From NCBI GenBank assembly GCA_916613615.1, contig OU744721.1, forward strand, positions 78,373,060-78,437,059: a DNA stretch of 64,000 nucleotides, written 5' to 3'. Below the pieces are notes generated by a model. The model was given only the letters and a program-made list of their open reading frames with translations, was not told the DNA's origin and did no database searches. This DNA is from Steromphala cineraria. Its lineage: Eukaryota; Mollusca; Gastropoda; Trochida; Trochidae. Shown piece after piece: positions 12,101-24,100 of this stretch. A program made the translations under genes and the position numbers. Positions within the stretch are counted from its first letter, which is position 1. Every line of letters starts with the position of its first letter.

Positions 12101-15100
12101 GCATAGAGAAGTCGTACGTACTCCACACAACCACTGAACACTCACGATAGTCACCTGCAGATAGACATGTAAGTTAAATTATATGGTTGCCATACTTGGA
12201 ATCTACAAGAGAGATATTGAGAAGATGGTGGTCCTGGTATATAGACCTCCTAGTTAAAATTCCTCGGTCATCACCTTTGAACATATGGATGATAATAGTT
12301 CACCTGCATGTTTATAAAACTGGACACTTGATCTTGCTTGCAAATATACAAGATTATATTCATTGATGATTTACACAGTTTGATTCCTTTGGCAGTTAGT
12401 TAAAGAAAGACAATTGCCTTCAATCATATCAGAAGGGAAACCACTTTTAATTCAGTTCCTAAGTTCCCATGTCAGCTTACATAAATCTACAATATCTCAT
12501 TATACAAAGTGATTCAATTGGACACCAATAGATGATGTTTGAATATTCTCACCGACTGAGATGAGGAAGCGGTCGTCCCGAGAGTATGTGAGACAGAGGA
12601 CGTCGTGTTGGTGGTGGTTGATGACCTTCTTACACACCCCCTCCTGAACCTCCCAGAAACACAGCTGGCTGTTGGTCAGTCCACACGAGCCACTCGCGGA
12701 CACCAGCATCTGAACACAATACAACATATATCATTGGTCAGTCCACACGACCCACTCGCTGACACCAGCATCTGGACACAATACAACATATATCATTGGT
12801 CAGTCCACACGAGCCACTTGCTGACACCAACATCTGAACACAATACAACATATATCATTGGTCAGTCCAAACGAGCCACTCGCCGACACCAGCATCTGAA
12901 CACAATATAACATATATCATTGGTCAGTCAACACGAGCCACTCGCTGACACAAACATTTGAATATACCCGATAATTAAGAAATAAAGTAGCCCTAACCAT
13001 CATGTGTTTTCAAATAAAGTATAGTTTTGCCCTGAACTATTATAGTTAAGAACGAGGCCGAAGGCCGAGTTGTTTGACATTATAATAGTTCAGGGCAAAA
13101 CTATACTTTATTGTTTCGTGACGTCACTCAAAAACTATACTTTATTGCGGAATAAAGGGTGGGCGGCACCTTTGATCTTTACGGGAACAATACTAGAATA
13201 CAACATATATCACTGGCCAGTCCTAATAAGATTTGCTGATTACAAAAAGATGCAACAAGGCCTTTCCTCCCTCAACGTGCTTCACTACATAACTTCTTTC
13301 TTTTAGAATGGAAATTATTTGTTAGAGTATAATTCTTTTAGAATGGAAGTGGGAAATTATTTGTAACAGTAAAAGTGTAAACCCTACAAAACACATTTGT
13401 GTTTGAGGATGTACATTGCCATATACTTTTAAATAGCCTTTAACAGAATAGAATGAGACAAAGAAAATGTTTACCTGACAATCATTCTGGATGGCAATTG
13501 TAGATATTTCTTCAACATGGCCTGAAATATAAATAAAACTTATAAAGTACTCAGATTGGTAAAATATTTATGATTTTATGTTGTTAATGATTAATCTTTA
13601 TGTGGTGCAGCACTGTTTAATTTAAGGCAGGTACATGTATTACAGTGAAGTACAATAAGAAGAAATTAAAAACTTGAGTCAGATAACCAATTGTCTTTTG
13701 TCTGCCCTTTCAGTCACATAAATGTCCAGAAAGTGGCATGAAATAGTGTGAGTCTTGAAACCACTGATCGACATGAATCAGTTAATCAACTAGAGGCAAA
13801 GCAAGTTAACAACACTTCAATTATAAAACTAGCACTTACCTAGAAGGTGTTTCTGTTCTCCTGTATTCAGATCCTCCATTATCACTACACATCCACTTGT
13901 ATAGAAAAATAATCCTGAAAAGTTTTCATTTCAATTTAAATGTCAAAGATGATTTTTGATTTTTTTTTACAATGCTTAGGTTTAAATGTCATAGATTATC
14001 ATGGTGTCATGGATCAAGAAAACACTATGTCTAAAACATATTTTCAGTATAAGATGGTTCTGTACCTGTATCAGCATGCCACACCATATTGCCACGACCA
14101 TTCCCGTTATATCCGATGACAGATTTCAGCTTCAGTCCAGCTTGATTTGGGGGAGCTGTATAACGCCTCTGTCAAATGGAAAATTTATAATTATAAATTT
14201 TATTCAAATGTCAAATGTCAGTTTGTGTTTTTAATCTACACTAAAACTTCAAAACAGATGGTGTATAGAGTCGTTGGATCTGAGGTTTTTCAGGATTTAC
14301 AAGATTAATTTCTAAGGTTCAAATTAATAAAAGGTTCATGATTCTACATGTCCATTGAAATTTCACAGATCATGCAAATATATTGTTCTTGTAAAGGTCT
14401 GTATGCACAAGATTTCAAGTATATTTAAATCCATGAGCAGAAGTAAAAATAGATAAAAGGGAGTTCTTTCTTTGACATACAGATTGTGAACACTTCCTAC
14501 ATGTACTCCCATACAAATGCATTAAACTGTTGAATACAGTCAAATCAGTATCTTGGACATTTTGTTTTTAATGTGTAACAACTACCAAAACCATGCAAGA
14601 AGTGGATTAACTGTCATGTCTTCAAAACAAAGTAGAAGGTATTAAGATCAAGTCATTTTATTTGAAACAACCAATGTTTCAGGAACATAGCTTTAAACAG
14701 AAGAACATCGGACACTATGTCTCCCCACCAACCTGTGCCATGGAGGATGACTTTTCCCTCTTGTAGAAGTGTTTATGTACTGTGGGGGGCAGGACTGGCT
14801 CTATGGGCTGTTTCTTCTCAAACCTGGTGGGGCTGATGGGCCCTTTCTTTATAGGCGTGTGGATTGGCGAGTTTCTGTAGTGGTGATGGCTTGGGTGGTT
14901 CACTTGCTCTATCGTCTGGTAAAAGAATTTGTATCAGCATCAACATTAATAAAAAGACAACTCTTGTGGAAAAAAAATTTCTAATTTAATTTAATAAAAC
15001 GTTTTTGATCTACTTCTTGCTCTTTCTTAGATGAAATTTCCACAAAGAAGTTTTTTGCTCTATCGTCTGGTAAAAGAAGTGGTATCAGCATACATATAAA

Positions 15101-18100
15101 TACGAGACAAGTCACACACCTTCTTTATTTCATTTTATAAAATGTTTCTGATCTACTTCTTGCTCTTTCTTTAAGATGAAATTTCATTAAAGAAGTTTTT
15201 ATCCGTAAGATTTGTCTTGTACTTTCACATCAACTTTGAAATGCCGTTAAAGATTTTAGCATCAACATTTCCTTACAACTTGTTAACTGATGCCATACCA
15301 AATTTTGTATGTGATCATCCCTAATTCTGGCTACAAGGAAATATAAAGGCAACCTTTGTAGGAGCAAATACCAACTATCTAAAAGATCACGAATTTTAAC
15401 ATAAATTAATCTTTTTTGGGTTATATTTCATATATTTAGAGTTAAATGAGTAGGCAGAAACAGGAATGTTAACAATGGAGTCTATGAGGTCAAAATTCTG
15501 TTTGATTTAAAAAAATTAAATTAGGTGCGGATTGAATGTACCTCTACAACGTCATCATCAGATTCGGCATCCCTGTTGTCCTGAACCTCTCTGTGTACAA
15601 TAATTTGCTTCTCAGGTGTCACTGCATGGAGGTCAGCATCTGGACGAAATATACATAATCTTGTACATGATCTCGTATCTCTGAATTAAGAAGAATTATA
15701 ATCATATACCTTTTGCCCCCATCATATAGGTTCTCCCCTTCTCTTCAACTTTCTTTGAATCTCCCCTGATAATGATATATAATATATCTGTGTTGTAATA
15801 GTAATCACTTTTGCCTTTTAGAAAAAAGTACCTTATTGATTTACATACCGGTAGTTAAATATCCTTTAATGTAAATCTCTTTTATGATTCTTCTTTAGGA
15901 ATAGCAACTATGTCTAAGAACACAAATTTGAGCAATAAATTCAAAACAGAGTCCTACCTCCATTAGAGTGTTTGTAGATGGAACTGAGATCATCTATTCT
16001 CATTGGCGAGCCTTTGACAGCGGGTCTAGGGGGTGACCTACGAGGCAGGTCCATGTACGATCCACCGAATGATCGACTCATGTTCTCCAACTGGGAGGTG
16101 AAATCTGAAATGTTCAAGTATATATATGATCTTGTTTTAGATAGCTAGATGACTTGTTTACAAGAAGTTTTGTATGGTTAGCAGTATGTAGATCCAGAGA
16201 CTTGCCACTCACTTATCATCTGCAAGGGACCAACACTTTGTTGTTTCACATTCAAAGTTTGAGCCTCCTTCATCAGAGCTGATGAAACACAATTTCTGGT
16301 CTTTCGTTCTATGTGTGTTGATGGAAGTTTATCTCTTTTTCAGATTATCTTTGATAATATCATTATCTGGTAACCTGACTCCAGCACAGGCCAACAGGCA
16401 ATAGGTTCTCTGTTTTCAGTGACATTGAGGTTATTGTATATTTAACCATTAGATAGCAGTAAGTGTACCTGCTGATTAAATATTCAATGAAATACTCATG
16501 TCAATTTGACCTTTAACCTTTCAACTTTGACCTTTGATTGTTGTTGTCAGCCGTGAACTAACAAACAGAGAAACCCTAAATTTGATTATGATGTCATAAA
16601 AACTCATGTTTTCATTTAGCAAACCAGCAAAACCCCTCAAATCTATTTCTCATATCAGCTATTACTAACAATCAAAGGTCAAAGTTGAATGGTAAAAAGG
16701 TCAAATTTAATTATGATGTCACTTTGCAAAAAAAATCCATAAAACTCTGTTGTCATATCAGCTATGACTAACAATCAAAGGTCAAAGTTCAAGTGTGAAA
16801 AGGTCAAGTTTGATTATGATGTCTCTTTGCACAAAAAAACTTTAAACTTCTTTGTCATATCAGCTAATTTTATCCAGTTTGATTATGATGTCACTTTGCA
16901 AAAACATCCCTAGAAACTTCTTTCTCAAATCAGCTATCAAAAACTGTGCAAAAAAATCCCTCAAACGATTATCAGATATGATTAACAATCAAAGGTCAAG
17001 GTTGTAAGGTAAAAGTTCAAGTTAAACTTTATTATGACGAAACCTTCTCTAAACTTCTTTGTCATATCAGCTATGACTGACAATCAAAGGTCATAGTTTA
17101 AATCTAGGTCTAAGGTCAAGTTTGATTATCATGTCACTTTGCAAAAAAAACCTTAAAACCATTTTCAGCTCTGACTAACCTTCTACAATGTGGTGTCATA
17201 GTTTTTAAAATCAAAGGCAAACCAAGAAACCCACCCCTCTTAACTATTTTTTTATGTTAGTCATGAATGAAGGTCAAATTTGATTATGATGTCGTCAAAA
17301 TCAAGTGATAAAGGTCAAGGTAAAAGGTAAAACCTCTAAGAACTTCTCTGTCATGTCAAACTTTAAAAAAAAAAACCTCAAAACCATTATCAGGTCAAAT
17401 TATATTATGATGTCATCAAAACTTGAAACCCCTGAAACCTATTTGTCACATCAGCTATTACTAACAATCAAAGGTCAAAGTTGAAAGGTAAAAGGTCAAT
17501 TTGATTATGATGTCACTTTGCACAAAACCTTAAAACTTCTTTGTCAGCTATGACTGACAATCAAAGGTCAAAGTTCAAATGTGAAACGGTCAAGTTTGAT
17601 TATGATGTCACTTTGCAAAAAAACCCTAGAAACTTCTTTCTCAAATCAGCTATAAAAAAACTGCGCAAAAAATCCCCATCTCCGGTCTGACGAGTCCAGA
17701 TCAATGGACGAAACTAAGGTTGGCCTTACAACTTGCCCCTTAGGCCCCTTCGCACCACGTTTTTATTTTCTTAAAACTTCTTTGTCATATCAGCTATGAC
17801 TGACAATCAAAGGTCAAAGTTCAAATGTGTAAAGGTCAAGTTTGATTATGATGTCACTTTGCAATAAAGTTCTTTCTCATATTGGCTATAAAAAACTTTG
17901 CAAAAAAAACCCTCAAGACCATTACCAATTATGACAAGGTCAAGGTTGTTAGGGGTGACCCTAAAAACTTCTTTGTCCTGTTCTTACCTATTTCCTTTGC
18001 CCCATACGTCTTCCCTGGCTGCCTTCCCCTGAAAAAAGAAAAGACAACATAAAATTCAATTTCAAATTTTCTTATCTTGCTAGCACACTTATGAGCTCAC

Positions 18101-21100
18101 TCACTTCTGAGTGAACTTATAAGCTGCTAGCAAGTCTAAGCAAATTTAGTTCAACCACTTGCTCTCCAGAACCTGCTTGGTAGAGAGACGCTTGCTCTCA
18201 TCCACCTGAAGCATCTGCTCAATCAGCTCCTTCATATCAGAACCAACCTGAGCATCAACCTCAACTCCTGCCTCCTGCTCCTTCACCATCCTCATGACAT
18301 TGCTGTCATCGAATGGCATGCAGCCACAGGCCAGGATGTACAGAATACATCCCAAACTCCACACATCACTCTTCTGAGCGTTGTATGGGGTTTGTTTGAT
18401 AACCTGTGGTGCAGAGTAGGCTGCACTTCCACAATATGTCTGGCACATGTCCTCCTCAACCTTGCGAGAGAAACTGAAGTCACTCACGAGAACATCCTCA
18501 TCACTGCTGATGAGGATGTTATCGCACTTCAGATCCCTGTGTGCAACACCTGACTGATGCATGTGATGCACAGCCTCCACAATCTGCTTGAAAACCTTCT
18601 TAGCTTCCATCTCTGATGGTGTTCCATTGCTCAAGATCATGTTCAAAAGGTCTCCCTTTTGAGCATAATCCATTACAATGCACACCAAGTTCTCACATCG
18701 CACAACGTCATGGACATTGACGATGTTTTCATGTTTCAAACTCTTCACAACTTCCAACTCCTGTGGCATAAAAACTTCAACAAAGTCCTTATCTGCCTTG
18801 TCTGTGTCGATGATCTTTGCAGCCAACATCTTGGAATCTGCAACTCTCTCAACCAGACAAACCTTAGCGTAACTGCCAGAGCCAATCTTTGGCCCAAGCG
18901 CGAAACCCTTCTCCATCAACTTCTCTGACAACCTGAGCATTGTTTTTGACCCCCTCATTTTGTCCTATTTATTAACCTTGACCTACTTACTGACCTTCTA
19001 CAACTATAAACTTTATGATTTGTGAAGATTTGGCTTTCCTCGAGCATTTTATATGAAGAAAAGTGACCTTCCATTGACTAGGTTGACCGCGTCATCCCAA
19101 TCGGTCATAACCTTGATGCCAAAAGGTTACAGGTTTAGGTCAAGCATACCATGACCCAAGGTCATATCACCAAATATGGTAAATAACCTCATGTTGACCT
19201 CAATTTTAATACCATATAAGGAAATTTGACCTTAAGCTGACCTCTTGCCCTGATAACCTGGTGAAATATTGGCTTGACCTTGACATTACACCTGACCTGA
19301 ACTTGATGACCCATGCACTATGTCTTCAAAAGTTCATGAACCCATTCTTGTTGTAACAATCGGTCATGACCATGTGACCTTTACAATTCTAAAAATAGAT
19401 AACCTTAACATGACCCCTGCAAGGGTCAAATGAAGGTCGCTGTCTGTTATCTGTAGTTAGCAAGACTAAAAGATAATGACCTTTGACCTTTGACCTTTAA
19501 CCTTTGCGATCTCATGGCTTCCATTTCATTATGAACAAACTCGGCTTGTGTGAAATAAAGGTCACTGTCAGCAAGATCAAATATTCAAGATGTCACCTTT
19601 TATCTTTGACCTCTTACCTTCTCAATGTGACCTACAAGGACAAGAATTACCACAAAAGTAAAAGGTTACAGGTCAAAGTTCAAAGGTCAAGGTTTAAATC
19701 TGACAATTAGCCTATCATTACAGATCACAGATAAAGAAAGGTCAAAAGTTCATAACTTTCAGGTTAAACATTGTTCCTTAAGGTTGAAGGTCAAACATCA
19801 AAGATCAAATTACCTTTTAATACACTATAGATTTTGATCTTCAAAGGTGATATGACCTTTGATCTTTGACCTTTAACCTTCTCATGTGACCGACAACATA
19901 GGACAAATATGACCACAAATGCAAAAGGTCAAAGATCAAAGGTTTGACTTCAACCTTAGGAACAATGTTAAACCTGAAAGTTATGAACTTTTGACCTTTC
20001 TTTATCTGTGATGTTAGCTAAGTTTAAAATCCTTCTTTAATTGTCCGACTTGACCTTTGAACTTTGACCTTTAACCTTTCATGAACTGTGACAAAAGGTC
20101 ATTCTGTATAGTGACCTCATCTGTACGATTTCATCAAAAGTGTTCATTACAAAAATACTAAAGTAATCAAGTTCCAAAACTTTACCCTTTATCAATTGCT
20201 TCATATCTCAAAATGATTTTATTTACATCTTATGATCACAGTTTGAAGACAATTTTTTATATTCTATATAATTTGGAGTCTAAACATAAATATTTAATGT
20301 CATATCTTTATCTCTTATAACCTTTGATTTGATTTATGATTTGGTTCAGAAACCTTTTTTCACATTTGATAAAACACTATCAATGTCATCATGTACATTC
20401 AGATAACAACAACATTATTTCAACCTTTGACTAGATCATCAATAATTCGTCAATATCAAGGTTGCAAAAAAGACTAATTTGTATCATAAGTTTCTTTAAA
20501 TAACTTACTTATAGAGTTCTGATTTCGCAAATAGGTATTATATTTTTACCTTTGACTATTTTGCATTTTTGAACAATGAAATGAAGAGAATACTTTCAAT
20601 CATGTCATAAAGGATATTTGTTCTTAATTTGTCTTAGTCCACTATCATGTCATAGTAATCAGTTCAGAACACATCAATATTGTAAAACTACTAGATTATG
20701 TTGTCATACTTTGTCATCTATCACAATTTATTGAGGAACTTTGAGTCTGAAGTTTCCAAAACTTATTAAGATATGTTTACCCCAAATATGTATTCAGTTT
20801 TCATGAGAACAATCTAAAGTTCAGAGTTCACGATAATTCACAAAATTATCATATCTTAAAAATCATATTTTAATTTTTGATTATGATGTCATAGGTCACG
20901 ATCTATGATGTCACAAAGCAATGAAGGTCAATTGTTTTTACATTAAAAACATACAGTCTAAAGTTTCAACATTTAAGAGATTCCAGTAACTCACAATTAA
21001 TATCTCACAAATATAATTTTGAGGTTTGATTATGATGTAATATGATCTATGATGTCACAAAGCGATGAAAGTAAATGTATTTTACATATTAGAATATGGA

Positions 21101-24100
21101 ATCTACAGTTTCCAAAACTTATTTCAACATTTGATTGAGATTATAAGACGTTTTAGAATTTTGATCACATTTATCTACATTTCATATTTCACAAATCAAA
21201 CTTTGACCTTTGATTATGATGTCATAGGTCAATCAATCAATCTTTATTTGCACTTAAGGAGGCCACAGGCCTATAGTACATACATGTATATACAAGCACT
21301 TATTTTAGGCAGAAGAGAGTGTATTTTTTCTGAAAATAAAGGCATGGTACAGGAACATTGACATATTTTCAACATGCCTTTTGCTAGAGCAGCTGATTAA
21401 AGATATGAATTCATAAATATTATGATTCGTAAAGTAATATTTTTTAATATACTTATATCTTAAATCAAGGTAGGTTGGACAGACACAAAGAAAATGGTAC
21501 TCATCTTCACTTACATTCAAATTACACATTTTACATAATCTATGTTCTCTTTCTAAGCCAACATATCTACCAATTTCAATTAACAATTCATGTGATGAGC
21601 AGCGAAATCTTGTAAGTGAAATTCTGAATTTCCTAACATTCAAAGTAGATAAATAGATTTCATTGCATATGAACTGTTTGAACATTCTGTAATAGAAACA
21701 TTTATTTGATAAAGATACTTTATGAAGCCAATCTTGTTGATAAATATCTTGCAACCTTTGTTTAAAGGATATGAGAAACTGTGTGTGAGAGTGTATACAT
21801 TGATCAAACCATACATTACCAAAATCGGTCGAACATAACAAATCTTTAACATCTGTGACCCAATTATTTTTTCCATTTTTGTCATACAACATCATCATCA
21901 TGTCATAGGTCACTATATCTATGATGTCACAAAGCGATGAAGGTCAATTGTTTTTAGATGTTAGAATATGGAGTCTACAGTTTCCAAAACTTATTTCAAC
22001 AGAATCAACATTCAATTGTGATGTCATAAGGCTCTATTGAATTTTGATCATAATTATTTACATTTCAGAGTTCACAAAACAATGTGCATTTCATATTTCA
22101 CAAATCAAACTTTGACCTTTGATTATGATGTCATAGGTCACTGTCTATGATGTCACAAAGCAATGAAGGTCAATTGTTTTTAGATGTTTGAATATGGAGT
22201 CTGCGGTTTCCAAAACATATTTGTACATTCGATCGAGATGTCAAAAGATTTTTTTGAATTTTGATCACATCTATCTACATTTCAGAGTTCACAATAATGC
22301 ACATTTCATATTTCACAAATCAAACTTTGACCTTTGACTATGATGTCATAGGTCACTATATCTATGATGTCACAAAGCGATGAAGGTCAATTGTTTTTAG
22401 ATGTTAGAATATGGAGTCTACAGTTTCCAAAACTTATTTCAACATTTGATTGTGATGTCACAAGGCTCTTTTGAATTTTTATCAGAATGATCTACATTTC
22501 AGAGTTCACAAAACAATGTGCATTTCATATTTCACAAATCAAATATGACCTTTGACTATGATGTCATAGTCACTATTTCTATGATGTCACAAAGCCAAGA
22601 AAGGTCATTAATTGCTTTTTAAAACATGTTAGAATATGGAATCTACAGTTTCCAAAACTTATTTCAACATTCGATTGTGATGTCATAAAGATCTATTGAA
22701 TTTTGATCACAATTATTTACATTTCAAAGTTCACAAAACAATGTGCATTTCATATTTCACAAATCAAACTTTGACCTTTGATTATGATGTCATAGGTCAC
22801 TGTCTATGATGTCACAAAGCAATGAAGGTCAATTGTTTTTAGATGTTAGAATATGGAGTCTACAGTTTCCAAAACTTATTTCAACATTTGATTGAGATGT
22901 CAAAAGACTTTTTTGAGTTTTGATCACATCTATCTACATTTCAAAGTTCACAATAATGCACATTTCATATTTCAAAAATCAAACTTTGACCTTTGACTAT
23001 GATGTCATAGGTCACTATATCTATGATGTCACAAAGCAATGAAGGTCAATTGTTTTAAGATGTTAGAATATGGAGTCTACAGTTTCCAAAACTTATTTCA
23101 ACATTTGATTGTGATGTCATAAGGCTCTATTGAATTTTTATCAGAATTATTTACATTTCAGAGTTCACAAATCAAAATGACCATTGACTATGATGTCATA
23201 GGTCACTGTCTATGATGTCACAAAGCGATGAAGGTCAATTGTTTTTAGATGTTTGAATAATGAGTCTACAGTTTCGTAAAGTTACTTCAACATTTGATCG
23301 AGATGTCAAAAGACTTTTTTGAATTTTGATCACATTTATCTAAATTTCAGAGTTCACAAAACAATGTACATTTCATATTTCACAAATCAAAATGACCTTT
23401 GATTATGATGTCATAGGTCACTGTCTATGATGTCACAAAGCAATGAAGGTCAATTGTTTTTAGATGTTTGAATATGGAGTCTACAGTTTCCAAAAGTTAC
23501 TTCAACATTTGATTGAGATGTCAAAAGACTTATTTAAATTTTGATCACATTTATCTTAATTTCAGAGTTCACAACAATGCACATTTCATATTTCACAAAT
23601 CAAATATGACCTTTGACTATGATGTCATAGGTCACTATATCTATGATGTCACAAAGCAATACAGGTCAATTGTTTTTAGATGTTAGAATATGGAGTCTAC
23701 AGTTTCCAAAACTTATTTCAACATTTGATTGTGATGTCACAAGGCTCTATTGAATTTTGATCACAATTATCTACATTTCAAAGTTTACAAAACAATGTGC
23801 ATTTCATATTTCACAAATCAAACTTTGACCTTTGACTATGATGTCATAGGTCACTGTCTATGATGTCACAAAGCAATGAAGGTCAATTGTTTTTAGATGT
23901 TAGAATATGAAGTCTACAGTTTCCAAAACTTATTTAAACATTTGATTGTGATGTCACAAGGCTCTATTGAATTTTGATCACAATTATCTACATTTCAAAG
24001 TTCACAAAACAATGTGCATTTCATATTTCACAAATCAAACTTTGACCTTTGATTATGATGTCATAGATCGCCATATCTATGATGTCACAAAGCGATGAAG

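Noticed and set aside
12605..12910. 101-codon plus-strand frame with internal repeats
   Set aside because: Antisense shadow of exon 32 and its 62-bp duplications; the period is visible in the peptide but there is no sign of expression.
18146..18958. Pseudokinase reading of the TSSK-like gene because of DFS and APQ
   Set aside because: P-loop, Lys48, Glu67, catalytic Asp142, Asn147 and Asp160 are all present; the Gly-to-Ser and Glu-to-Gln changes alone do not show loss of activity.
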